DNA from: an uncultured Clostridia bacterium
GTDB taxonomy: Bacteria; Bacillota; Clostridia; Oscillospirales; Acutalibacteraceae
Length of the DNA stretch: 38,477 nt
Assembly: GCA_946637545.1 (NCBI GenBank)
Contig: CAMPBI010000003.1
Span: 1-38,477, forward strand
Reading direction: 5' to 3'
Under the pieces are notes generated by a model, which did not search any database, was not told where the DNA came from, and saw nothing but the letters and a program-made list of their open reading frames with translations. Below, piece by piece: positions 1-8,039 of this stretch. The stretch's first letter is position 1. The number at the start of each line of letters is the position of its first letter. A program made the translations under genes and the position numbers.

Positions 1-2
1 CA

Positions 3-1649
3 GACCAGGCTATCGCAGACGCAGCCGCAGCAGTTACAGCAGCAGGCGACCTTCTTGTAACTTCAACTGTTACCGACACCAGCACAATTCAAGCTGCAAG
101 AGCACTTGTTCAGGCAGAGCTTGAAAATGCTGACGACCCAGATGCTGTTGATTACACTGCTCTTAACGAGACACTCGACGCTTTAACGGCTGCAGAGGAT
201 GCTACAGTATTCAAGAATAATTCTTATTACGGCGAACTTGAAACAACCGGTTATACATATGCAACAATTGACGAAGTTAACGCAGTTGTTACCGAGGCTT
301 TCTATCAGCTTAAAACAAATAGGAATTATACCATTACTATTAAGGGTGCAAATGCTGCAAGCACACAATTTGAGTACGTTGTAGCAGGTGAGACTATTAA
401 CGCAACCGGTTCAACACTTGATGTACCTTATGGAACAGAGGTTAAGATTACTGCTCCAAACGGCAATACAGTAAACTGGTATTACAAGTATACATCAACA
501 AACGGAACGGGCGATAACTACATAGAAAAGTATCTCACAAACGATACGCACATCAGCTTTGTTATTACAGGTAATACAAGCTTCAAGATTAATAATGCAA
601 CTGCTCCTGAAACTGACACAAGCATTAGAGTTACATATGCAAATGCCCTCAGAAACAAGGCGTATAAGGTTGAATATGTAACCAAGGATTCAGAAGGAAC
701 CGCATCAATCACACTTCCTGAAGCTCCTGCGATTGCTAACTATACCTTCAAGAATTACACAATCGGCGGCAAAGCATACGATGAATTTGATAGCGTTGAT
801 ATTAGCAAAAACACTGTAGTCATAGCTAATTATGATTATAATAAAGATACTAACGATATTCAGATTACACTTTGCAACTTTGACGATACAACGTATTCAA
901 CTGTAGATGTAAAATATAACGATAAAATCGAGATTACCCAGGAAGGTCTTGAAAATGGCGTTATTTACATCAACGGCGAAGAAACCGCACTCGATGGCTA
1001 CAACTTCAGAGGCAGCGGCGAAATTTATGCGTACACTGCACTCAGAGGAACTGACAGAGAGATTTGGGACGGAATTAGCTATGAAAGAGCTTATGACTGG
1101 GATTCACCGGATCTTTACAACACAGAACAGCTTCTTGGTTATGGCAACGATTATACGTTCTTTGCCAGTGAGAGTCTCCATATCTTTACCTACACTCATG
1201 ATGAGTTCCTTGCTGCAACGGGACAGAATCCTGACGCTGACGATCCTCATACATATATCAATGTTGATGAGATTGACGATAATGGCGCGTCAGTATTTAC
1301 ATCAAAATTCATCAATGCCGGCACAAAGCTGTCAATTGTATCAAACTTTGTGCTTCCTGAAGGATGCGAGCTTGTTGAAGCAGGTATCATTATGAAGGCT
1401 GTTAAAAACGATACAATGCCTGACGATGATCTTACTTTCAATACAGTCGGCAAAAATGGTGTAGTTCGTATGAAGTCATCACAGCATACTGTGGGCGGTC
1501 AGTTCGTAATTTCACCAATTCAGATTACTGATTCAGTTTTGGGCAACAAGATTAGCGCTAAATATGTTGCATATGTGAAATATGTTGACTCAAACGGCGT
1601 TCAGCACGAAACAATGACAACGCCTGTTAAGACATCTATAAATCTTTAA
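3..1649 (+). CDS. C-terminal part of a large secreted/surface protein (5' truncated by window edge)
   Basis: An open frame runs from the left edge to a TAA at 1647-1649 and gives 548 residues with no start codon, so the gene begins upstream. The first ~65 residues are an Ala/Asp/Glu-rich helical segment resembling the spacer helices of Gram-positive surface proteins. The rest is Thr-, Asn-, Asp- and Tyr-rich, as expected for beta-sandwich extracellular modules. The last ~100 residues (around GCELVEAGIIM and AKYVAYVKYVDSNG) resemble a C-terminal module I associate with large exported proteins of Ruminococcus and relatives. No LPXTG motif, dockerin or terminal membrane anchor is visible. Codon use is richer in AAC, ACA and TAT than in the neighbouring metabolic genes. 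Function is unknown; adhesion or a structural surface role is only an inference. Confidence 0.8.
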   Translation, partial: DQAIADAAAAVTAAGDLLVTSTVTDTSTIQAARALVQAELENADDPDAVDYTALNETLDALTAAEDATVFKNNSYYGELETTGYTYATIDEVNAVVTEAFYQLKTNRNYTITIKGANAASTQFEYVVAGETINATGSTLDVPYGTEVKITAPNGNTVNWYYKYTSTNGTGDNYIEKYLTNDTHISFVITGNTSFKINNATAPETDTSIRVTYANALRNKAYKVEYVTKDSEGTASITLPEAPAIANYTFKNYTIGGKAYDEFDSVDISKNTVVIANYDYNKDTNDIQITLCNFDDTTYSTVDVKYNDKIEITQEGLENGVIYINGEETALDGYNFRGSGEIYAYTALRGTDREIWDGISYERAYDWDSPDLYNTEQLLGYGNDYTFFASESLHIFTYTHDEFLAATGQNPDADDPHTYINVDEIDDNGASVFTSKFINAGTKLSIVSNFVLPEGCELVEAGIIMKAVKNDTMPDDDLTFNTVGKNGVVRMKSSQHTVGGQFVISPIQITDSVLGNKISAKYVAYVKYVDSNGVQHETMTTPVKTSINL

Positions 1650-1663
1650 CGGGGGTGGCAGAT

Positions 1664-1807
1664 ATGAAAAAATACACTGAACCCGAAATTGAGATTCGTA
1701 AGTATGCCGTATCCGCGGGCAATGTTTTCACAGAATCAGACCCCAGCGGAAATAACGACAACGACCTTAACAACGACGACGAATACGATTACTTCGGCAA
1801 TAACTAA
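1664..1807 (+). CDS. 47-residue acidic peptide, function unknown
   Basis: ATG at 1664 is preceded by a GGGGGTGG ribosome binding site at 1651-1658 and the frame closes with TAA at 1805-1807. The product begins MKKYTEPEIEIRKYAVSAGN and continues into an Asn/Asp-rich tail ending EYDYFGNN. It has no signal peptide, no membrane segment and no cysteine. It starts 14 bases after the surface protein stop and is followed at once by a terminator, so the two genes are probably co-transcribed. From memory, short proteins beginning MKKYxxPExEI occur widely in gut Firmicutes next to large exported proteins, but I know of no assigned function. A ribosomally made peptide precursor (N-terminal leader, variable tail) is one possibility; no modification enzyme is nearby. 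Confidence 0.75.
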   Translation: MKKYTEPEIEIRKYAVSAGNVFTESDPSGNNDNDLNNDDEYDYFGNN

Positions 1808-1813
1808 CACAAG

Positions 1814-1840
1814 GGCAACCGCGAAAGCGGTTGCCTTTTT
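1814..1840 (+). terminator. Rho-independent terminator after the surface protein/peptide pair
   Basis: A perfect 9-bp stem, GGCAACCGC (1814-1822) with GCGGTTGCC (1827-1835), closes on a GAAA loop and is followed by five T. It begins 6 bases after the stop of the 47-residue peptide and separates this unit from the aromatic amino acid operon. Confidence 0.93.
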
Positions 1841-1886
1841 CTGTGCTTGCGTTTATTAAATAAATGTAACATTATTGAATTTTAAT

Positions 1887-1915
1887 TTGACATATTATAA
1901 TTTATATATTATTAT
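1887..1915 (+). promoter_or_regulatory. Sigma-A promoter of the tyrA-aroBAC-pheA operon
   Basis: TTGACA at 1887-1892 is separated by exactly 17 bases from TATTAT at 1910-1915 in very AT-rich DNA. Transcription would start near 1922, about 30 bases before the chosen tyrA start. The leader is too short for a T-box or riboswitch, and I see no attenuator between promoter and gene. Confidence 0.75.
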
Positions 1916-1950
1916 AAACAATGGTAATTTATAAACTATCGGAGAACACT

Positions 1951-2781
1951 ATGAACATCTTAATTTGCGGACTCGGTCTTATTGGCGCAAGCCTTGCGAA
2001 GACTTTAAAAAAGAATACAAGCCACACTGTTCTTGGATGGAACAGAACCCCGTCTGTTACAGAAAAGGCGCTGCGTGACGGCACTATTGACAGAACGGGC
2101 GACATTGACGAGCTTATCGCTGACGCGGATATAACATTTGTCAATTTTTATCCCGATGCGATTGTGCCGTTCATACTTGAGCACAAGGACAGTTTCAAGC
2201 AGGATAGTATTGTAACTGATTCCTGCGGCATCAAAACAAAAATTTGTACCGAAATGAGCGAGCAGAAAAACCTTAAGTTTTACTTTATCGGCGCGCATCC
2301 TATGGCAGGACGAGAGGTTGGCGGATACGATAACAGCCTTGACAATCTCTTTGATAACGCAAGCTTTATCTGTACACCAAGCGCCGATGTACCGCGCAAC
2401 AAAACTGATGCGCTTGTCGGACTTGCGCAGGATATGGGGTTTGCCCGTACTGTTGTTACCACCCCCGAGCATCACGACGAGATGATTGCTTTTACCTCAC
2501 AGATTGCACATGTTCTTGCTTGCTCGTATGTGCTTTCGCCGCTTGCACCTATGCACGCCGGATATTCTGCAGGCTCGTACCGCGATGTCAGCCGTGTTGC
2601 ACGAATTAATGCTGATATGTGGACGCAGCTTTTTCTTGACAACAAGGAGCCTCTTGTGCGTGAGATTGACGACCTTGTTTCTAATCTTATGCGTTTCAAG
2701 TATAACATTGTCAATGGCGACGGCGAGGCTCTTACAGAATTGATGAAAAAGGGTAACCGCATTAAGGAAGAAATCGGATAA
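1951..2781 (+). CDS. tyrA: Prephenate dehydrogenase
   Basis: This enzyme oxidatively decarboxylates prephenate to 4-hydroxyphenylpyruvate, committing it to tyrosine. The 276-residue protein opens with a Rossmann nucleotide site, MNILICGLGLIGAS (GLGLIG at residues 7-12). It then shows the family motifs GAHPMAGREVGGYDNS, HDEMIAFTSQIAHVLA and SYRDVSRVA. The start was set at ATG 1951, which has GGAG at 1941-1944 six bases upstream and puts the glycine-rich loop at the extreme N-terminus. The alternative ATG at 1921 would add 10 residues and lie at the predicted transcription start. There is no fused chorismate mutase or ACT domain, so feedback control by tyrosine is not evident. It is the first gene of the operon and overlaps aroB by one base (TAATG). 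Confidence 0.95.
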   Translation: MNILICGLGLIGASLAKTLKKNTSHTVLGWNRTPSVTEKALRDGTIDRTGDIDELIADADITFVNFYPDAIVPFILEHKDSFKQDSIVTDSCGIKTKICTEMSEQKNLKFYFIGAHPMAGREVGGYDNSLDNLFDNASFICTPSADVPRNKTDALVGLAQDMGFARTVVTTPEHHDEMIAFTSQIAHVLACSYVLSPLAPMHAGYSAGSYRDVSRVARINADMWTQLFLDNKEPLVREIDDLVSNLMRFKYNIVNGDGEALTELMKKGNRIKEEIG

Positions 2782-3830
2782 TGAAAAAACTTACTGTTAA
2801 AGTATCGCACGGATACGATATATTAATTGAAAAGGGCATACTTTCCGAATGCGGAAAATATATTAAAGCGGTCAGACCGTGCAAAAAGGTGTGTCTTATC
2901 AGTGACACAAACGTGTATCCTATTTACGGTGACACGGTTAAAAAGTCGCTTGAAGGTGAGGGTTACGAGGTTTTCACCTTTGTGTTTGAGGCGGGCGAAA
3001 GCTCAAAAACAACCGACACCGTGATTAAAATGGTGCAGTTTATGTCTGAAAATGAACTCACCCGCAGCGACATTGCTGTTGCACTCGGCGGCGGCGTGTG
3101 CGGTGATATGGCAGGCTTTGCGGCTGCAATATATCTTCGCGGAATTGATTTTGTTCAGATTCCCACATCGCTTCTCGCGCAGGTCGATTCATCAGTGGGC
3201 GGCAAAACTGCCGTTGATTTACCGACAGGCAAAAACCTCTGCGGCGCCTTTCATCAGCCTTCACTCGTTCTTATTGACAGCAATACGCTTGACACGCTCA
3301 CACCGCATTTTTTTGCCGACGGAATGGCAGAGGCAATTAAGATGGGCTGCATAAAAAGTGAAGCGCTGTTTGAAAAAATTGAAAAAAACAACGCCCGCGA
3401 TATAATTGACGATGTTATTTTTGAGTGCGTCAGCTTAAAGGCGGGAGTTGTTGAGCGTGACGAGAAGGAGCACGGCGAAAGAGCGCTTTTGAATTTTGGT
3501 CACACCGCAGGGCACGCCATTGAAAAGCTGCATAATTTCACTACTGTTTCGCACGGCGAGGCAGTCGGAATCGGTATGGTGATTATTTCAAAAGCGGGTG
3601 AAAATAACGGGCTAACCGAGCAGGGAACTGCCGACAGAATTGCAGCGGTGCTGAAAAAATACAACCTTCCCGTTTGCGATAACAATTCACTTAACGATAT
3701 TATCACGGCTATGAATGCCGACAAAAAACGCACCGGCACGGGCGTAAAATTCGTGTTCATCAGAAAAATCGGCGACGGCTTTATCAACCCGATAGAAAAC
3801 GAAAATATACCGACCTTTTTCGGAGTGTAA
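2781..3830 (+). CDS. aroB: 3-dehydroquinate synthase
   Basis: AroB cyclises DAHP to 3-dehydroquinate, the second step of the shikimate pathway, using NAD and a divalent metal in the cytoplasm. The 349-residue product is of normal length. The NAD-binding GGGVCGDMAGF lies at residues 103-113 and PTSLLAQVDSSVGGKTAVD at about 128-146. Metal ligands can be read in GMAEAIKMG (Glu184), GHTAGHAIE and SHGEAVGIG. Its ATG overlaps the tyrA stop, with a purine-rich AAGGAAGAAA upstream inside tyrA. Its presence beside aroA and aroC fits a shikimate operon, although the DAHP synthase, aroD, aroE and aroK are not in this window. Confidence 0.97.
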   Translation: MKKLTVKVSHGYDILIEKGILSECGKYIKAVRPCKKVCLISDTNVYPIYGDTVKKSLEGEGYEVFTFVFEAGESSKTTDTVIKMVQFMSENELTRSDIAVALGGGVCGDMAGFAAAIYLRGIDFVQIPTSLLAQVDSSVGGKTAVDLPTGKNLCGAFHQPSLVLIDSNTLDTLTPHFFADGMAEAIKMGCIKSEALFEKIEKNNARDIIDDVIFECVSLKAGVVERDEKEHGERALLNFGHTAGHAIEKLHNFTTVSHGEAVGIGMVIISKAGENNGLTEQGTADRIAAVLKKYNLPVCDNNSLNDIITAMNADKKRTGTGVKFVFIRKIGDGFINPIENENIPTFFGV

Positions 3831-3831
3831 A

Positions 3832-5040
3832 ATGAGTTCAGTCAGAATCGAAAACTCAATACCGCGTGGAAGTGTTACCGTGCCTCCGTCAAAATCTGCG
3901 GCGCACAGAGCGCTTATTTGCTCGTTTCTTGCAGGCGGCGGAAGCGTGAATCCCATAATCTCTTCAAACGATATGAAGGCGACCCTGCAGGCGATTGACG
4001 CGATAAAAAACGGCAGTGAGCTTTGCGACTGTATTGAGTCGGGCTCGACGCTTCGTTTTATGATTCCTGTTGCGGCGGCACTCGGCAAAACTATTACCTT
4101 TGTCGGCAGCGGCAAGCTGCCCGAAAGGCCGATAGGCGATTATTTAAGATTGCTCCCCGAGCACGGCGTAAATTGCAGCAGCGAGGGCGGACTGCCGCTT
4201 AAGGTTAGCGGACAGCTTGAAAGCGGCACCTTTGAGATTGCGGGGAATATCAGTTCGCAGTACATTACAGGACTTCTTCTCGCTCTTCCGATTCTTGACG
4301 GCGACAGCGAAATTGTGCTGACTACTCCGCTTCAGAGCAAGCCGTATGTTGATATGACAATCGCCGTTATGAAGAGCTACGGCGTAGAGGTTGCCGAAAC
4401 TGAAAATGGTTATTATGTAAAAGGCAATCAGCACTACAAGGTTCAGAATTTTACTGTTGAGGGCGACTGGTCGCAGGCGGCGTTTTTCCTTGCGGCAGGC
4501 GCAATCGGCGGCGATATTACAGTCTGTGGACTCGATTTGAACAGCACCCAGGGCGACAAAGAAATCATAAATGTTCTAAAAAAATTCGGTGCAAAAATCA
4601 CAGTCGGCGATGGATTTGTCCGCGCTGAAAAAAGCAAGCTTTCCGGTGCGGAAATTGACGCTTCGGATATTCCCGATATGGTACCTTCAATCGCTGTTCT
4701 TGCCGCTTTTGCAAACGGCAAAACGGTTATAAGCGGCGCCGAAAGGCTGCGGCTCAAGGAAAGCGACAGGATTGAAAGCGTTGTAACTAATCTGAAAAAA
4801 GCAAAAGTTGCCGTCAGTGAAACAGCCCACGGAATGATTATAAACGGAGGAGGCGCCTGCGGTGCAGCGCTTTGCGGCTATAACGACCACCGCATTGTAA
4901 TGGCGTTTTCTGTTTTGGGTATGTATGCCAGCGGCGTCACAACAATCACCGATGCCGAAAGCATCAACAAATCATACCCCGATTATTTTGATGATTATAA
5001 CAGCTTAGGAGGAAGAGCAGATGTCATCAGTGACAGGTAA
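3832..5040 (+). CDS. aroA: 5-enolpyruvylshikimate-3-phosphate synthase
   Basis: AroA transfers enolpyruvyl from PEP to shikimate 3-phosphate. The 402-residue protein starts one base after the aroB stop. Family motifs are VPPSKSAAHRALI (substrate-binding Lys21, Ser22 and Arg26), SGSTLRFM at about 70-77, LPERPIGD, SSQYITGLLLALP, DIPDMVPSIAVLAA, RLKESDRIE and YNDHRIVMAF. The PEP-site loop reads SGSTLRF where enterobacterial enzymes have NAGTAMRP, so the position of the enterobacterial Pro101 is Phe here; Bacillus-type enzymes also lack that proline. It is somewhat shorter than the ~427-residue E. coli enzyme. Its last 20 bases overlap aroC. Confidence 0.96.
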   Translation: MSSVRIENSIPRGSVTVPPSKSAAHRALICSFLAGGGSVNPIISSNDMKATLQAIDAIKNGSELCDCIESGSTLRFMIPVAAALGKTITFVGSGKLPERPIGDYLRLLPEHGVNCSSEGGLPLKVSGQLESGTFEIAGNISSQYITGLLLALPILDGDSEIVLTTPLQSKPYVDMTIAVMKSYGVEVAETENGYYVKGNQHYKVQNFTVEGDWSQAAFFLAAGAIGGDITVCGLDLNSTQGDKEIINVLKKFGAKITVGDGFVRAEKSKLSGAEIDASDIPDMVPSIAVLAAFANGKTVISGAERLRLKESDRIESVVTNLKKAKVAVSETAHGMIINGGGACGAALCGYNDHRIVMAFSVLGMYASGVTTITDAESINKSYPDYFDDYNSLGGRADVISDR

Positions 5041-6097
5041 AAATATCAGGCTTTCAGTGTTTGGCGAAAGTCACGGCGAAGCAATCGGTTGTGTAATTGA
5101 CGGATTGCCGAGCGGTGTAAAGCTTGATTTTGACAGAATATATGCCGATATGGCGCGTCGTGCACCCGGCAGGGATAAGACATCAACACCAAGGCTTGAA
5201 AAGGATATTCCTCATATTCTTTCCGGTATGCTCGGCGACAAAACCACAGGCGCACCGCTTGCAATGGTTATTGAAAATACCAACACAAAAAGCGGCGACT
5301 ACGACAATATTATGACTGTTCCGCGCCCGTCGCACAGCGATTATCCTGCTTACGTAAAGTTCGGCGGTAACAACGACATCCGCGGCGGCGGTCATTTCAG
5401 CGCAAGGCTTACTGCACCGCTTGTTTTTGCAGGCGCTGTTGCAAAGCAAATACTTGAAACAAAGGGCGTTACGGTTGGAGCGCATATCAAACAAATCGGT
5501 TCTGTCAGCGACACTCCGTTTGACAAAAACGGAGTTACTAAAGAGCAGCTGCTTGACCTTTCATCAAAAAGCTTTTCTGTAATTGACCCCGATGCAGAGG
5601 ATAAAATGCGCGGTGAAATTGAAAAATACCGCCTTGACCTTGACAGCGTTGGCGGCATTATTGAGTGCGCAGCAGTTGGACTTCCCGTCGGCGCAGGCGG
5701 AAATATTTTTGACACAGTCGAGGGCAGGCTTTCGCAAATTCTTTTTGGAATACCTGCAGTAAAGGGTGTTGAATTCGGACTCGGTTTTGACTTTGCAAAG
5801 TCAAACGCCAAGGCTGTCAACGACTGCTATGAGGTTGTCGACGGCAAGGTTGCACTCAAATCAAACAACAACGGCGGAGTTCTCGGCGGGATGACAAGCG
5901 GCGCACCGCTTGTGCTGTCTGTCGCAATCAAGCCTACACCGTCTATTGCAGCGCCGCAGGACAGCGTCAATCTTCAGACGATGGAAAACACCACGCTTGA
6001 AATTAAGGGAAGGCACGACCCGTGCATATTGCCAAGGGCAGTTCCTGTTGTTGAAAGTGCAGTTGCGCTTGGAATTTTGGATATACTTTCGGAATAA
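5021..6097 (+). CDS. aroC: Chorismate synthase
   Basis: AroC removes phosphate from EPSP to give chorismate, using reduced FMN. The 358-residue product carries FGESHGEAIGCVIDG at residues 14-28, MARRAPGRDKTSTPRLEKD, RGGGHFSARLTA, and a C-terminal GRHDPCILPRAVPVVES, all characteristic of the family. The start lies inside aroA, with AGGAGG at 5007-5012 eight bases before the ATG, so translation of the two is probably coupled. No flavin reductase domain is fused, so FMNH2 must be supplied by another enzyme. Confidence 0.97.
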   Translation: MSSVTGKNIRLSVFGESHGEAIGCVIDGLPSGVKLDFDRIYADMARRAPGRDKTSTPRLEKDIPHILSGMLGDKTTGAPLAMVIENTNTKSGDYDNIMTVPRPSHSDYPAYVKFGGNNDIRGGGHFSARLTAPLVFAGAVAKQILETKGVTVGAHIKQIGSVSDTPFDKNGVTKEQLLDLSSKSFSVIDPDAEDKMRGEIEKYRLDLDSVGGIIECAAVGLPVGAGGNIFDTVEGRLSQILFGIPAVKGVEFGLGFDFAKSNAKAVNDCYEVVDGKVALKSNNNGGVLGGMTSGAPLVLSVAIKPTPSIAAPQDSVNLQTMENTTLEIKGRHDPCILPRAVPVVESAVALGILDILSE

Positions 6098-6116
6098 AAT
6101 ATAAGGATAAAGGCAA

Positions 6117-7253
6117 ATGGATTTATTAACACTGCGCGGTCAGATTGACGAAATTGACGAACAGTTGATTCCGCTTTTGATGAAGCGTATGAACATATCG
6201 CGCGAGGTCGCAAAATATAAGGTCGAGCACGGAATACCTGTGCTCAATGCCGAGCGCGAGCAGCAGATTCTTGACAATGTTGCCGAAAAATGCGGCGAGC
6301 AGGGCGACGCTATAAAGACTGTGTTTTCAGCAACTATGGACGCGTCAAGAGCCCTTCAGCACAAGATTATCGGCGGCGGCGAGGAGCTTCGCAGCCTTGT
6401 TGAAAATGCACGCAAGGTTGAAAAGCTTTCAACCGACGGTATGCCGATTGCCTGTCAGGGCGTTGAGGGCGCGTACAGCTCAATTGCGGGCGAAACACTT
6501 TTCCCCGACACAGATATTATGTTTTTCAAGCAGTTTGAGGATGTGTTTGAGGCTGTCAACAAGGGCAGGGCGCGCTATGGAATTATCCCTGTCGAAAATT
6601 CAACTGCAGGCTCGGTACACGAATCTTATGACTTGATTATGAAATACAGATTCTTTGTTATCGGCGCTTGCGACCTTCGTATCGAGCACTGCCTTTGTGC
6701 AAAAGAGGGCACAAAGTTTGAAAAAATTGACGAGGTTTACTCTCATCCGCAGGCGCTCAATCAGTGTAACGTTTTTCTTAAGAGCTTTGATTTTACAGGT
6801 ATCAACTACACAAACACCGCTGCGGCTGCAAAGTATGTCAGCGAAAGCAGCAAAAAGAATATCGGTGCAATCTGCTCCGTAAGAGCGGCAAAAAAATACG
6901 GACTGAAAATACTTCGCCGCAATATTCAGAATATCACAAATAATTTTACAAGATTTATTGTGATTTCAAAGGAGCTTGTCATCGATGAAAATGCCGACAA
7001 GATTTCACTTATTTTTTCGGCACCGCATACAACGGGCTCGCTTTACAGAGTGCTGGGCAGATTTTCAATGACGGGGCTCAACCTCACAAAGCTGGAGTCG
7101 CGCCCGATGGCAAACGGAAAATTTGACTATTTCTTTTACGCCGATGTGCTCGGCAATGTGTACAACGAGGCAACGCTTGACCTTTTATGCGCACTGTCTG
7201 ACGAACTCGACGAATTTACATTCCTCGGGAATTATCACGAGATAAAGGACTAA
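6117..7253 (+). CDS. pheA: Bifunctional chorismate mutase/prephenate dehydratase (P-protein)
   Basis: The 378-residue protein converts chorismate to prephenate and then to phenylpyruvate. Residues 1-~85 form an AroQ-type chorismate mutase (LRGQIDEIDEQLIPLLMKRM, REVAKYK). Residues ~108-285 are the prephenate dehydratase (GVEGAYSSIAGE, PVENSTAGSVHESYDL, YSHPQALNQC, NIQNITNNFTRFIVI with the Thr-Arg-Phe signature). The C-terminal ~80 residues are an ACT domain with LTKLESRPM, the phenylalanine-binding motif, so feedback inhibition by phenylalanine is expected. An AAGGATAAAGG purine tract precedes the ATG. Because TyrA here has no mutase domain, this protein probably supplies prephenate to both branches. 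Confidence 0.96.
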   Translation: MDLLTLRGQIDEIDEQLIPLLMKRMNISREVAKYKVEHGIPVLNAEREQQILDNVAEKCGEQGDAIKTVFSATMDASRALQHKIIGGGEELRSLVENARKVEKLSTDGMPIACQGVEGAYSSIAGETLFPDTDIMFFKQFEDVFEAVNKGRARYGIIPVENSTAGSVHESYDLIMKYRFFVIGACDLRIEHCLCAKEGTKFEKIDEVYSHPQALNQCNVFLKSFDFTGINYTNTAAAAKYVSESSKKNIGAICSVRAAKKYGLKILRRNIQNITNNFTRFIVISKELVIDENADKISLIFSAPHTTGSLYRVLGRFSMTGLNLTKLESRPMANGKFDYFFYADVLGNVYNEATLDLLCALSDELDEFTFLGNYHEIKD

Positions 7254-7257
7254 TTTT

Positions 7258-8028
7258 ATGCAACGGACGAAACGTCACCGCACAAATTTCATATCCACGA
7301 TTATTGCGCTTGTCACCACGGGAATAGTTGTTGCGCTTGTTCTGATGCTTATTAATCACACCACGCTTGAAATCAGGTTCAACACAATAATCGGCTGGCT
7401 TAACAAAATTGATATTGCAGTGTCGCGGCTTGACACCGAGCGCGAGATTCTGATTTGCATTTTTGCGCTGTATATTGCAAAATGCCAGCTTCCGATTCCG
7501 ATGAGCTTTCTGTGTGCAATTTCAGGTATGGTTTTTCCGCTTGACAGGGCGTTGCTTATTAATACGGCGTTTACCACATTTTTCTTTGTGGTAAAGTATT
7601 TTGAGGGCACGTTTATCGGCGGAGGATGGGCAGGAATGATACTCAATATCAAAAAACTGCATTTCATCCGCGATTTGATTCAGTTTAAGGGAACCGGCAA
7701 TCCGTATATACTTTCGGTCACAAGGCTTGTGCCTGCAATTCCTCTGGGTATGGTTTCAAAATATTACGGCTCAATGCATTATGATATGCTGTATTATATA
7801 CTGCTCAGCCTTCTCGGCTATGCGCCAAGGCTTTACATTTACACAAAAATCGGTGCGGCTTTTACCAATCCGTTTTCAGTTCAGTTTATCACGCTGCTTA
7901 TTATTCTGGTGGCGTTTACAGGGTTTTCAAGTTTGATATTCAATGTCTTTTACGGCATCAAGTCAAATCAGATGACGCAGACTCTGCTGATATACAGTCA
8001 AAAAGAAAAGTATAAAATTGTGTTATAG
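7258..8028 (+). CDS. VTT/SNARE-associated (TVP38/TMEM64, DedA-like) membrane protein
   Basis: This 256-residue polytopic protein has a hydrophobic N-terminal helix (about residues 14-36) and several further membrane segments. The core LSVTRLVPAIPLGMVSKYYG, followed by LLGYAPRLYIYTKIG, matches the VTT-domain pattern: Arg then Pro in a re-entrant loop, then Gly-x-x-Pro. Some members of the broader superfamily move lipids across membranes; the substrate of this one cannot be read from sequence. It begins 4 bases after pheA and ends 11 bases before galK, so it is transcribed in the aromatic operon. That position gives no obvious functional link. The SD is weak (AAAGGA about 8 bases upstream). Confidence 0.75.
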   Translation: MQRTKRHRTNFISTIIALVTTGIVVALVLMLINHTTLEIRFNTIIGWLNKIDIAVSRLDTEREILICIFALYIAKCQLPIPMSFLCAISGMVFPLDRALLINTAFTTFFFVVKYFEGTFIGGGWAGMILNIKKLHFIRDLIQFKGTGNPYILSVTRLVPAIPLGMVSKYYGSMHYDMLYYILLSLLGYAPRLYIYTKIGAAFTNPFSVQFITLLIILVAFTGFSSLIFNVFYGIKSNQMTQTLLIYSQKEKYKIVL

Positions 8029-8039
8029 GAGATATATTT

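Noticed and set aside
949-1395. 148-residue plus-strand frame inside the surface protein
   Set aside because: It overlaps the real frame (3-1649), has no SD, and its composition is that of a frame-shifted reading.
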